DNA from: Flavobacterium sp. SLB02
Lineage (GTDB): Bacteria; Bacteroidota; Bacteroidia; Flavobacteriales; Flavobacteriaceae
Direction of reading: 5' to 3'
Assembly (NCBI RefSeq): GCF_009664855.1
Contig: NZ_CP045928.1
Coordinates: 4,713,186-4,777,185 of the forward strand
DNA length: 64,000 nucleotides
In this document: in pieces, positions 25,489 through 33,946 of the stretch
How positions within the stretch are numbered: the first letter of the stretch is position 1
How the letters are laid out: the number at the start of each line of letters is the position of its first letter
Notes under the pieces: model-generated
Database searches by the model: none
The model's input: only the letters and a program-made list of their open reading frames with translations
Told to the model about the DNA's origin: nothing
Translations under genes and position numbers: made by a program

Positions 25489-26271
25489 CTAAAAATCCTT
25501 ACTGCTCTTTAAGTTTTTTAAATTAGGAAAGAAATCAATTCCGGTCATTTTTTCTAAAGTTTCAATAGGAACCACAAAATCATACAATGACTTATCACTA
25601 TCCTGATTCGGAACCAGAAAAGCAATTGCTTTATGTTCTTTACCTTTTTTTGCCAAAATAATTTTATAAAAATATTTAGGAACAGCTACTTTTTCTGTTC
25701 CTATTTTTTTATCTGAATCTTTCAAAATTCCGCCTGTTACAACATATATATAATTGTATTTATCAGCCCAATAACGCGTTTTTTGCTCTAACCGGTTCCA
25801 GATTCCGCTATTAAAATCATGATCCTGAGGGGAAATATTCGAGGTATAAAAGGTATCATTATACGCCTTTTGATCAAATCCCATATCTCCGGCAGGACAA
25901 AGATGTCCTTTATCATAACCTGATTTTTTATAATTTCTCCAATCTGCAGAACCCGTCGTTACACTTGGATCTTCAATAAAATAGGGCCGTTTATAATTTT
26001 CGTTTTTCAAATATTCTTTCTTCAATTCATAAGCCACCCATTCTGCCTGCTCAAATTTTTCATTATAAGAGAGTGTATAATATTGATGTTTTACAATTTG
26101 TCTGGTTGTCGAAGTGGGCAAATAGGTATAAGTATATAACGAATCTGTACTGCTTTGATTAGAGACAAAAGATGTTTGTGCTTCCTGCGATAATTCATTA
26201 TCGTTGCTGATTTCTTTTTTACAAGACAATAACACAAAGCCAATTAAACCTAAAACAATATAATTTTTCAT
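25489..26271 (-). CDS. Secreted DNA/RNA non-specific endonuclease (lipoprotein)
   Basis: 260 aa. A lipoprotein signal peptide with lipobox LLSC (Cys at about 17) anchors it in the envelope. The NUC-family active site is visible: YDKGHLCPAGDM (catalytic His in the D/R-G-H motif) and SNISPQDHDFNSGIWNRLE (metal-binding Asn, followed by Glu). These enzymes hydrolyse DNA and RNA without base preference using Mg2+. A nutrient or extracellular-DNA role is likely; no immunity gene or toxin partner is adjacent. Confidence 0.9.
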   Translation of the reverse strand: MKNYIVLGLIGFVLLSCKKEISNDNELSQEAQTSFVSNQSSTDSLYTYTYLPTSTTRQIVKHQYYTLSYNEKFEQAEWVAYELKKEYLKNENYKRPYFIEDPSVTTGSADWRNYKKSGYDKGHLCPAGDMGFDQKAYNDTFYTSNISPQDHDFNSGIWNRLEQKTRYWADKYNYIYVVTGGILKDSDKKIGTEKVAVPKYFYKIILAKKGKEHKAIAFLVPNQDSDKSLYDFVVPIETLEKMTGIDFFPNLKNLKSSKDF

Positions 26272-26355
26272 TCTTAACTATTTATTTTTCTCCTAAAATT
26301 CAACTTCACCAAAAAGCCACTTCTTACAAAAATACAACCTAAAAGCGTACAAAAA

Positions 26356-26395
26356 AAAACGCTCCAAAAAATTACATTTTCTGAAGCGTTTTCTA
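26356..26395 (-). terminator. Terminator of the tail-specific protease gene
   Basis: AAAACGCT pairs with AGCGTTTT over a 21-base loop. On the minus strand a run of about nine T follows. Confidence 0.8.
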
Positions 26396-26416
26396 ACAAA
26401 TTAATTCTTTAAAGAA

Positions 26417-28606
26417 TTAAGATTTTACTAATTTATCCTTTTTCATTTTAGGAGAAACAGATCCTTTTACAACACTACCTTTAGATTGTAAATCATCCAA
26501 AACATTCAATGCTTCTTCAACATAAACATCTTTAGATAATGCCTGATGCCACGCATCTCTTTTCTCTTTTAAGGTTGCGTCACTTTTCATTTCAAGTTCT
26601 TCGTAAGGCAAAGATTTAAAAACCAGATTATTTTTGTAATCAGAAATTGGTTTGTATTTTTTACCTTCATTTTCAACTTGTTCCTGAGTCGCTTTAAAAC
26701 TATTAATATTTAAGCTATAGGTGTTTTCTTTATTTTTAACATCAATCCATTTTGCATTATCTTCAATCAATTTGAATTGTGCATTTTGGGCGATTCTATC
26801 TTTACTATTTGCAATTGCTTTAGTAAAGTTCTCGTTTGATTTCCAGGTGCTATAATCTGCAGGATCTATTTTATCCCATGGCATAGCATTGTCGATATCA
26901 CGTTCTCCCATTTTAAGGTAAGCATAACGATCCGGCATAACCACATCACTATGAACACCTTCTAACTGAGTCGAACCTCCGTTGATTCTGTAGAACTTTT
27001 GTCCTGTAATTTTCAAAGCTCCTAAATCACCATAATTCGCATTACGAACAAACTGATTTAAATCTAAAACGTTTTGAACTGTTCCTTTACCATAAGTTTG
27101 TTTACTACCAATGATAACACCACGTTTGTAATCCTGAATTGCAGCAGCCAAAATCTCTGATGCCGAGGCCGAGAAGCTGTTTACCATAATTACTAATGGT
27201 CCGTCCCACTCGATTTTTTTATCTTTATCGTATAGAACTTCTTTCTTTTTTCCTGCAGATTTCACCTGAACAATTGGTCCTTCTTCAATAAATAAACCAG
27301 CAATGTCCACTACTGTAGATAAAGATCCACCACCATCATCACGAACGTCAAGTACAATACCGTTGATATCTTCTTTTTTTAGTCTTTCTACTTCAAGAGC
27401 GATATCTTTTCCGGCATCACGACCATCTTTGTTTTCAAAATCGATATAAAATTTCGGCAAATAAATTACTCCGTATTTCAAACCGTTTCTTTCTACAATA
27501 CTGGATTTAGCATACGTTTCTTCAATTTCAACGATATCTCTAACAATCGAAATCACTTTAATCGTTCCGTCTACTTTTTTAACCGTAAGTTTTACTTCAG
27601 TTCCTTTGTGTCCTTTAATTTTTTTCACAACATCATCTAAACGCATCCCTACAACATCTACAGGCTCTTCGTTTCCTTGTGCTACTTTCAAAATTAAATC
27701 TCCTGCTTCCAGTTGTTTTCCTTTCCAGGCTGGTCCACCAGAAATTAACTCATCAATTTGAGTAAAATCATTTTTCTTAGTTAATCTTGCTCCAATACCT
27801 TCAAGTTTTCCACTGATATTTACATCAAAACGATCTTTTTCTTCAGGTGCAAAATAACTTGTGTGCGGATCAAAACGTGTCATGATTGAGTTTACATATA
27901 CAGAAAACCAATCTTCTTTATTTAAATCTTTAATTAAACTAAAATTATCGTCTAATGATTTTAAAGAACTATCACGTGTTTCTTTTTCTAAAGTTTCAAA
28001 AGATTTTACTTTATAGTTAGCATCTGCTTTCTTTTTATCCTCTTCTAACTTCTGCTTTGTTACCAGCGAAGAAAGCGTCGATAATTTGATTTGTTTTCTC
28101 CATCTTTCATTGATTTCAGTTGCATTTTTTGCATAAGGCAACTTATCATAATCGGCATTGAAAGTCTCATCAACCTCGTAGTTGAAAGGCTGAGCTAAAA
28201 TAGTCTTATAACGTTTTTTGCTTTCCTCCATACGTTTCATCAATCTTGTGTAAGTAAGATTGAAAAACGTTAAATCCTTATTCAAAAACTGATCATCTAA
28301 TTGCAGCTCATATTGTTTGAATTCATCAATATCAGATTGCAAAAAGAATCTTTTTGAAGGATCTAATGCATCAACATAATCTTTAAAAATTCCTTTAGAA
28401 AATTCATCGTTTATTTCCGCCGGACTATAATGTCCTTTTTCGATAACAAATGCCAGTAATTCTAAAAGTGTTTTATCTCTGTTCGGGTCCGGATCTACTG
28501 ACTTATCTGCATTAATTTTAAAAGCAAATAAGGTTAAAGACAAGCATAATACGGCTATAAGTATTTTATAATTTCTTTTCATAAACTTAATAATAGCATT
28601 CATCAA
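26417..28606 (-). CDS. prc: Carboxy-terminal processing protease (Tsp/Prc)
   Basis: 729 aa, the long Tsp form. An N-terminal membrane anchor or signal (about 12-30) exports it to the periplasm. The domains are an N-terminal helical domain, a PDZ (about 245-330; GIGARLTKKNDFTQIDELISGGPAW), the S41 core with the catalytic Ser in VNSFSASASEILAAA and Lys in GSKQTYGKGTVQ, and a C-terminal DUF3340-type domain. It trims or degrades periplasmic proteins from the C-terminus, including wall enzymes and lipoproteins (family knowledge). Single gene. Confidence 0.93.
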   Translation of the reverse strand: MMNAIIKFMKRNYKILIAVLCLSLTLFAFKINADKSVDPDPNRDKTLLELLAFVIEKGHYSPAEINDEFSKGIFKDYVDALDPSKRFFLQSDIDEFKQYELQLDDQFLNKDLTFFNLTYTRLMKRMEESKKRYKTILAQPFNYEVDETFNADYDKLPYAKNATEINERWRKQIKLSTLSSLVTKQKLEEDKKKADANYKVKSFETLEKETRDSSLKSLDDNFSLIKDLNKEDWFSVYVNSIMTRFDPHTSYFAPEEKDRFDVNISGKLEGIGARLTKKNDFTQIDELISGGPAWKGKQLEAGDLILKVAQGNEEPVDVVGMRLDDVVKKIKGHKGTEVKLTVKKVDGTIKVISIVRDIVEIEETYAKSSIVERNGLKYGVIYLPKFYIDFENKDGRDAGKDIALEVERLKKEDINGIVLDVRDDGGGSLSTVVDIAGLFIEEGPIVQVKSAGKKKEVLYDKDKKIEWDGPLVIMVNSFSASASEILAAAIQDYKRGVIIGSKQTYGKGTVQNVLDLNQFVRNANYGDLGALKITGQKFYRINGGSTQLEGVHSDVVMPDRYAYLKMGERDIDNAMPWDKIDPADYSTWKSNENFTKAIANSKDRIAQNAQFKLIEDNAKWIDVKNKENTYSLNINSFKATQEQVENEGKKYKPISDYKNNLVFKSLPYEELEMKSDATLKEKRDAWHQALSKDVYVEEALNVLDDLQSKGSVVKGSVSPKMKKDKLVKS

Positions 28607-28815
28607 ATTTTTTAATCTAAGTTAACGGTAAAAATTGTGCCAACATGCCAAGTTCGCTATAATTTTTTGTTAAAGATATAAAAATGTTTGAACCTTAAAA
28701 GTCTTCTTGAATTAAGTTTATAATTTTTGCTCATTTGTTAGTATTCTACCAAAATCAGTTACTACATTTGCTTTTACAAGCTTTAATTTTGATAAATCGA
28801 GATAAAAACCACAGC

Positions 28816-29595
28816 ATGGAAAATGAAAAACCTTTAATATTAGTCACCAATGATGACGGAATTCTTGCGCCGGGAATCAGGGCTTTAATCAGCGTTATGG
28901 AAACCATTGGAGAAGTTATTGTAGTAGCACCAGATAAACCTCAAAGCGCAATGGGCCATGCCATTACAATAAACAACACTTTATTTCTCGACAAAATTTC
29001 GAAAGAAGAAGATCCTATAACAGAATATAGCTGCTCGGGAACTCCAGTTGACTGCGTAAAACTGGCAGTAAACGAAATTTTAAAAAGAAAACCTGATTTA
29101 TGCGTTTCGGGAATTAATCACGGTTCAAACTCTTCTATAAATGTAATTTATTCCGGTACCATGAGCGCCGCTGTAGAGGCTGGTATAGAAGGAATTCAGT
29201 CCATTGGATTCTCCTTATTAGATTTTGACTGGAATGCTGATTTTGAACAAATAAAATCATTCGTTAAAAAAATAACTTTAGAGACGCTCAAAAATAAATT
29301 GCCTCCGGGTGTTGTTTTAAACGTTAATTTTCCAAAATTAAAAGAGAACGAGATTAAGGGAATAAAAATTTGTCGTCAGGCAAAAGCGTATTATGCACAG
29401 AAATTTGACAAACGACAAACTCCTTTTGGAAAAGATTATTACTGGCTTACCGGAAAATTTACCAATGAAGATCAGGGAGAAGATACAGATGAATGGGCTT
29501 TAGAAAACGGTTACATATCTGTAGTTCCTGTTCAGTTTGATTTAACGGCTCACCATTCTATGCAACAACTTAATACCTGGAATTTAAATGAATAA
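28816..29595 (+). CDS. surE: 5'/3'-nucleotidase SurE
   Basis: 259 aa from the ATG at 28816. The frame extends upstream to 28735 but those 27 residues have no counterpart in SurE, whose N-terminus is LILVTNDDGILAPGI. Metal ligands are in LVTNDDG (Asp-Asp), the Ser of PDKPQSAMGH and the Asn of VSGINHGSN. The enzyme dephosphorylates nucleoside monophosphates. The stop overlaps the next small gene by 8 bases; lpxB follows, the usual Flavobacterium order. Confidence 0.95.
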   Translation: MENEKPLILVTNDDGILAPGIRALISVMETIGEVIVVAPDKPQSAMGHAITINNTLFLDKISKEEDPITEYSCSGTPVDCVKLAVNEILKRKPDLCVSGINHGSNSSINVIYSGTMSAAVEAGIEGIQSIGFSLLDFDWNADFEQIKSFVKKITLETLKNKLPPGVVLNVNFPKLKENEIKGIKICRQAKAYYAQKFDKRQTPFGKDYYWLTGKFTNEDQGEDTDEWALENGYISVVPVQFDLTAHHSMQQLNTWNLNE

Positions 29596-29860
29596 AAAAG
29601 ACTTATTTATTGGTTTTATAGTCGGAATCTTTACGGCATTGTTGGGAAGTTATTTATTTATTACTTTCTTTACCAAATTTGATTTTGCAACAGGACTTCA
29701 AACCATAAAAAAAGAAGGTTATCTGGGAAAAGTAATTACTATAGGTACGGTTTTAGATCTTGCCGTTTTTTGGATTCTATTAAAAAGAAATGAAGAACTT
29801 AAAGCAAGAGGCGTTGTTCTGGCCGTTATTGTTTTGGCTATTTCTACTTTATTTATTTAA
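29588..29860 (+). CDS. Small hypothetical membrane protein
   Basis: 90 aa with three hydrophobic segments (about 5-27, 50-63 and 73-90). It starts inside the surE stop region (8-base overlap), so it is translationally coupled. A DxxVFWILLKRNEELKARG stretch connects the last two segments. This small protein is a regular companion of surE/lpxB in Flavobacteriia, without a known function. Confidence 0.7.
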   Translation: MNKKDLFIGFIVGIFTALLGSYLFITFFTKFDFATGLQTIKKEGYLGKVITIGTVLDLAVFWILLKRNEELKARGVVLAVIVLAISTLFI

Positions 29861-29864
29861 ATCT

Positions 29865-29872
29865 TATCTTTG
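29865..29872 (+). promoter_or_regulatory. -7 element before lpxB
   Basis: TATCTTTG lies five bases past the upstream stop and 56 bases before the lpxB ATG. lpxB therefore probably has its own start site as well as read-through. Confidence 0.5.
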
Positions 29873-29927
29873 CTTTGCAAAAAAATGTTGTGTTTAAAAA
29901 TCGAAACACACTTTCAATACCATTCCT

Positions 29928-31040
29928 ATGAAATACTATATAATCGCAGGTGAAGCCTCCGGAGATCTACACGGTTCAAATTTAATGAAAGCTTTGTACG
30001 AGGAAGATCCTCAGGCCGACATTAGATTTTGGGGAGGCGACTTAATGCAAAAAGCAGGCGGAACTTTAGTAAAACACTATCGTGAATTGGCTTTTATGGG
30101 TTTTGTTGAAGTGATTTTTAATCTAAAAACGATTTTAAACAATATTAAAATTTGCAAAAAAGACATCTTAGAATTCCAGCCTGATGTTTTAATTTTCATT
30201 GATTATCCAGGGTTTAATATGCGAATTGCAAAATGGGCAAAAGCATTAAATTATAAAACTCATTATTATATTTCTCCTCAAATTTGGGCCTGGAAAGAAA
30301 ACCGTATCAAAGCGATCAAAGAAGATGTCGATAAGATGTTTGTGATTTTACCTTTCGAAAAAAGCTTTTACGAAGACAAACATCATTTTCCTGTAGATTT
30401 TGTAGGGCATCCTTTAATTGATGCTATCCAGAATCAACCTGCGTTTGATGAGGCAACTTTTAGAGAACAACATCAATTAGGCGAAAAACCTATTATTGCC
30501 GTTTTGCCCGGAAGCCGTAAACAGGAAATCACCAAAATGCTGAGTGTTATGCTAAGCGTGGTGGATGATTTTCAGGATTATGAATTTGTAATTGCCGGTG
30601 CTCCAAGTCAGGATTATGAATTTTATCAGCAGTTTATAAAAAACAAAAACATTGCATTTGTTTCGAACAGAACCTATGATTTACTTCGCTCATCAACTGC
30701 GGCATTAGTAACTTCAGGAACAGCAACTCTGGAAACAGCTCTTTTTAAAGTTCCGGAAGTAGTTTGCTATAAAGGAAGCGCAATATCTTATCAAATTGCG
30801 AAACGCATTATTACTTTAAAATACATTTCGCTGGTTAATTTAATTATGGACCAGGAAGTTGTAACCGAATTGATTCAGAGTAAATGCAATACAAAACGTA
30901 TTAAAGAAGAATTACAAAAATTATTAGAACCGACTTATCGCAAAAAATTACTTCAGAATTATGATATTCTGGAGCAAAAATTGGGCGGAATTGGTGCAAG
31001 TAAAAAAACAGCAAAACTTATTGTAGCTGATTTAAAATAA
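29928..31040 (+). CDS. lpxB: Lipid-A-disaccharide synthase
   Basis: 370 aa GT19 enzyme joining UDP-2,3-diacylglucosamine and lipid X, at the inner face of the cytoplasmic membrane. Typical motifs are IIAGEASGDLHGSNLMKAL at the N-terminus, FWGGDLMQKAGG, IDYPGFNMRIAKWAK, YYISPQIWAWKENRI, VGHPLIDAI, LPGSRKQEI and the C-terminal TSGTATLETALF. Full length. Confidence 0.96.
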   Translation: MKYYIIAGEASGDLHGSNLMKALYEEDPQADIRFWGGDLMQKAGGTLVKHYRELAFMGFVEVIFNLKTILNNIKICKKDILEFQPDVLIFIDYPGFNMRIAKWAKALNYKTHYYISPQIWAWKENRIKAIKEDVDKMFVILPFEKSFYEDKHHFPVDFVGHPLIDAIQNQPAFDEATFREQHQLGEKPIIAVLPGSRKQEITKMLSVMLSVVDDFQDYEFVIAGAPSQDYEFYQQFIKNKNIAFVSNRTYDLLRSSTAALVTSGTATLETALFKVPEVVCYKGSAISYQIAKRIITLKYISLVNLIMDQEVVTELIQSKCNTKRIKEELQKLLEPTYRKKLLQNYDILEQKLGGIGASKKTAKLIVADLK

Positions 31041-31055
31041 TCAAAGATTTTTGTT

Positions 31056-31541
31056 TTGAAAAAAATACTTCTCATACTTCTTCTAGCAGTCTTGTTTACT
31101 TCTTGTAAATCGACATCAACTGCTGTGAGTAAAAAGGAATCGAAGACAGAAAACAGGTATGTAGTTAATAATTTAATCAAAAAAGCGACAGATAATATTG
31201 GTGTAAAATACAAAGCCGGAGGCACTACCAAAAGCGGCTTCGACTGTTCAGGATTGGTATACACTACTTTTGAGTCTGAGAATATTAAATTGCCAAGACC
31301 TTCTTATGAACAGGCAAAAATTGGAAAAATAATTAAAGTCAGCGACGCTCAAAAAGGCGATTTAATCTTTTTTAAAACCAATAGAAGCAAACAAATTAAT
31401 CATGTTGGCCTTATTACTGAAGTGAATTCAAATGAAATTAAATTTGTTCACTCTTCAACATCAAAAGGCGTTATAATTTCTTCTACCAAAGAGGCTTATT
31501 ATCAAAATTCATTTGTACAAATCAACAGAGTTCTTGAGTAA
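31056..31541 (+). CDS. NlpC/P60 (C40) cell-wall peptidase, lipoprotein
   Basis: 161 aa. The start is TTG at 31056, giving MKKILLILLLAVLFTSCKS, a lipoprotein signal with lipobox Cys at about 17. The C40 domain (about 43-160) has the catalytic Cys in FDCSGLVYTTF, His in NHVGLI and a third polar residue, His, in FVHSS. Such enzymes cut peptide stems of peptidoglycan. It follows lpxB by 15 bases and precedes the comEC remnant, so all may have shared a transcript. Confidence 0.9.
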   Translation: MKKILLILLLAVLFTSCKSTSTAVSKKESKTENRYVVNNLIKKATDNIGVKYKAGGTTKSGFDCSGLVYTTFESENIKLPRPSYEQAKIGKIIKVSDAQKGDLIFFKTNRSKQINHVGLITEVNSNEIKFVHSSTSKGVIISSTKEAYYQNSFVQINRVLE

Positions 31542-31596
31542 CTTCAATTAAACAAAATATATCTTTTTCTTACAAAATATTTAATACTTTTAAACC

Positions 31597-32014
31597 GTGA
31601 AAGTATTAGATTTACCGTTAACCAAAATTACAATTTGGTTTCTTTTTGGTATTTTGTTTTGTTATTATTGCCAACCATCATTAGATATCATTATTTCGGC
31701 ATTTATTGTTGGCATAATTGTGTTTAAGATCTCGTTTTTTCTTATCAAAAGAAATAAACGATTCACTACTTTTTTTTGGAATCAATACTTCCGGAATTTA
31801 TCCAACCAAAAACCAGCCCGATATTTTGATCCTTACGCAGTCTCCTAAAATAAACATGAATCGCATATTACGAGAATTACATCCGTGAATCATAATTGCC
31901 GATGCATCAAATTCTTATGCCATTCAGAAAATTTGGAAAACTACTTGCCTCAAAAACAATATCCCTTTTCATGCCACAAACGAAAATGGATTTTATAAAT
32001 TAAACTTAGAATAA
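31597..32014 (+). pseudogene. comEC: comEC/rec2 pseudogene (internal deletion, frameshift, stop)
   Basis: Only the two ends of the competence channel ComEC remain. The start (MKVLDLPLTKITIWFLFGILFCYYCQ) is the N-terminal membrane segment of flavobacterial ComEC and reads openly to 31848. From about 31778 another frame gives the typical ComEC end: DILILTQSPKINMNRIL, an in-frame TGA at about 31890, then IIIADASNSYAIQKIW and IPFHATNENGFYKLNLE, stop at 32012-32014. The two frames are reconciled by removing one T from an eight-T run near 31770. A ComEC of this group is usually over 600 aa, so about 1.6-1.8 kb are missing. Its place behind lpxB and the C40 gene is the normal one. Confidence 0.85.
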
Positions 32015-32026
32015 AATTAATCTCAT

Positions 32027-32476
32027 TTAATCTCCATTTAATATCGTCTTAGCATCTGAGATCCATCTTTTTGCTCCGCCAACCTTATAATCAAGTAAAC
32101 CAAGCTTGTTAATCATAGGCTTATTTCGTCTAATAGAGGCAGTAGCCAGGCAAACTTTAGGTAATTCCTCTATACCTAATGCTTCTTTTAGCTTAACATT
32201 TTGTTCTCTTTCTTCGGCAGATAAAGAAGCATCAGACAAATCAAGCTTTAATAAAATAATATTTTTAGCTGACCAATCTAAAAAGTCACGTGTTGCAAAA
32301 ACTTCATTCTGAATACTCTGCGAAATTCCTGATGATGTAAAGAAAATCAAAAGCGGCTTTCTTTGTTCATCACACATTTTAAGAGCATCAACCATGTTTG
32401 TTTTCCAAACTAAATTTTGTGAATGCAAAAAAGAGCAACCCATAATACATAAAAAAATAAGTAGTTTTTGTCTCAT
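32027..32476 (-). CDS. Thioredoxin-fold protein without CxxC (paralogue 3)
   Basis: 149 aa with signal peptide (1-19). It aligns along its length with the CGWC protein at 33427-33894, but the active-site stretch is replaced by FFTSSGISQSIQNE, three residues shorter and without cysteine. The rest of the fold is kept, including NIILLKLDL and the cis-Pro region EELPKV. It cannot do dithiol exchange through that site. A cysteine remains at VCLATA. Function unknown; it could be a binding or regulatory descendant. It is convergent with the comEC remnant, 12 bases away. Confidence 0.78.
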   Translation of the reverse strand: MRQKLLIFLCIMGCSFLHSQNLVWKTNMVDALKMCDEQRKPLLIFFTSSGISQSIQNEVFATRDFLDWSAKNIILLKLDLSDASLSAEEREQNVKLKEALGIEELPKVCLATASIRRNKPMINKLGLLDYKVGGAKRWISDAKTILNGD

Positions 32477-32682
32477 ATCAAACTCAAGTTTAAATTACAT
32501 TTATTTTACTAATTTAACATAAATGATATAGAAAACACACCAACACGGAATTTAATTACTTTAAAAGTATCAAAAATAAGCAATCACCAATAAATCATTA
32601 TTTTTTTGATGGTTTAACAAAAAATGGAGGCTTAATTAAATAAACTATTGATTAGCAGTACAAATAGTTTATAAAAAAAATA

Positions 32683-32712
32683 TCCCTTTTCGTTTAAAAA
32701 ACGAAAAGGGAA
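32683..32712 (-). terminator. Terminator after thioredoxin-fold paralogue 2
   Basis: TCCCTTTTCGTTT pairs with AACGAAAAGGGA; a T-rich run follows on the minus strand. Each paralogue therefore appears to be its own transcription unit. Confidence 0.8.
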
Positions 32713-32750
32713 TCTACAAATTAAACTAAGAAACTTAATTTAAATTTAAT

Positions 32751-33203
32751 TTATTCACTAGGATGTAAAATAGCATTTGATTCTGCTATCCATGCTTTTG
32801 CACCACCCGGTTTATAGGCAATTTTTCCTAAAGCACTAAAGGTTGTTTTATTTTTTCGGATTGAGGCGCTTGCGAAACATACTTCCGGCAATTCCTGTAC
32901 ACCAAATGCATTTTTTAATTTGATATTCTGCTCTTTATCGCTTTGCTCAATAGTAGAGTCTGAAAGATCAAGTTTTACAAGAACGACATTGTCACGTGAC
33001 CAGACTGCAAAATCCGGGGTTTTAAAAATTTCGTTCTGAAGATTTTCCGGTACACCTGAGGCAGTGAATAAAATCAGCATTGGTCTTCTTAGTTCATTAC
33101 TTATGGCAATCGCATCAGTCATGTTTGTTCTCCAAACTAAATTTTGTGCTTGCAGAAAAAATGAACCTAAAAAAAATAGTAGGATAAGTAATTTTTTAGT
33201 CAT
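32751..33203 (-). CDS. Thioredoxin-fold protein without CxxC (paralogue 2)
   Basis: 150 aa with signal peptide (1-19). Closely related to paralogue 3 (shared EQNxKLK, ELPEVCFASASIRKNK, GGAKAWI). The catalytic loop reads LFTASGVPENLQNE, again three residues shorter than the CGWC relative and without cysteine. The shared loss and shared cysteine in VCFASA show that the deletion came before the duplication that made copies 2 and 3. Periplasmic; role unknown. Confidence 0.78.
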   Translation of the reverse strand: MTKKLLILLFFLGSFFLQAQNLVWRTNMTDAIAISNELRRPMLILFTASGVPENLQNEIFKTPDFAVWSRDNVVLVKLDLSDSTIEQSDKEQNIKLKNAFGVQELPEVCFASASIRKNKTTFSALGKIAYKPGGAKAWIAESNAILHPSE

Positions 33204-33370
33204 AATCTAATTGGTTTTGGTTAGTATAGCATGACGAAATTAACATATTATTTTAATTTTCCAATTTTTATTAATACAAAAAATACATTATATGTTTTTT
33301 TAAACACAATAAAATATCAAAGTATCAAAAACACAAAAACAAATGAATAACTTTTCTTACTAAACAAAAA

Positions 33371-33398
33371 AAACTCCTTACGCAAACGTAAGGAGTTT
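33371..33398 (-). terminator. Terminator after thioredoxin-fold paralogue 1
   Basis: A perfect 12-base stem AAACTCCTTACG/CGTAAGGAGTTT with a CAAA loop; on the minus strand it is followed by seven T. Confidence 0.88.
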
Positions 33399-33426
33399 CT
33401 ATATCTATTAGAGTATATCTTCTTTT

Positions 33427-33894
33427 TTAAGATTTTTTCGGATGCACAATTCCTTCAGCAACTGTTAGCCAGGCAGATGGGCCTCCGGCAACATATCCGG
33501 TTTGTCCCAGCCCTTTAAAATTTACTTTACCATCTTTTGCTTCAGCACTAGTAAAATAAATGGTAGGAAATCCCTGGATCCCGAAAGCTTGCTGCAACTC
33601 ATTATTCTGATTTTTGATTTCAGGAGTCTGAGGCGTTCTTCTAGGATAATCCAACTCCACTAAAATGACATTATCTTTAGCCCATTTCGTAAATTCAGGT
33701 GTTTTTAAAACTTCATTTTGTAAACGAATACACCAACCACACCAATCACTTCCGGTAAAAAACATCAACATTGGTTTTTGTTCTTTATTACTTACCGTAA
33801 TCGCCTCTCTTACATCAGTATACCATTTTAGTTCTTGCGCCTGCATTGCAAATCCCCCAACTAAAAACAAGGTTATTAAAAATATTTTTTTCAT
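33427..33894 (-). CDS. Secreted thioredoxin-family protein with CGWC (paralogue 1)
   Basis: 155 aa with signal peptide (1-19, ending AQA). The thioredoxin fold carries an intact redox site GSDWCGWCIRLQNEV near residue 46 and cis-Pro in GFPTIYF. It is probably a periplasmic disulfide reductase or DUF255/DsbD-tip-like protein. It is the presumptive ancestor-type member of a three-gene tandem family. It starts 53 bases downstream of a peptide-transporter gene and may be cotranscribed with it. Confidence 0.85.
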   Translation of the reverse strand: MKKIFLITLFLVGGFAMQAQELKWYTDVREAITVSNKEQKPMLMFFTGSDWCGWCIRLQNEVLKTPEFTKWAKDNVILVELDYPRRTPQTPEIKNQNNELQQAFGIQGFPTIYFTSAEAKDGKVNFKGLGQTGYVAGGPSAWLTVAEGIVHPKKS

Positions 33895-33946
33895 GGTCTT
33901 TTTAATTTTTCACAAATTTAAACAAAAAAAGAATCCGTATACACGT

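Noticed and set aside
28735..28815. N-terminal extension of surE
   Set aside because: SurE proteins begin just before LVTNDDG; the extra 27 residues have no family counterpart.
30959..31264. 101-aa minus-strand frame over the lpxB/C40 junction
   Set aside because: It crosses two real genes antisense and has no family resemblance.
31597..31848. Stand-alone 83-aa membrane protein
   Set aside because: The N-terminus is that of ComEC and the tail (WNQYFRNLSNQKPARYF) is a frameshifted reading of the ComEC C-terminus, so it is a pseudogene fragment.
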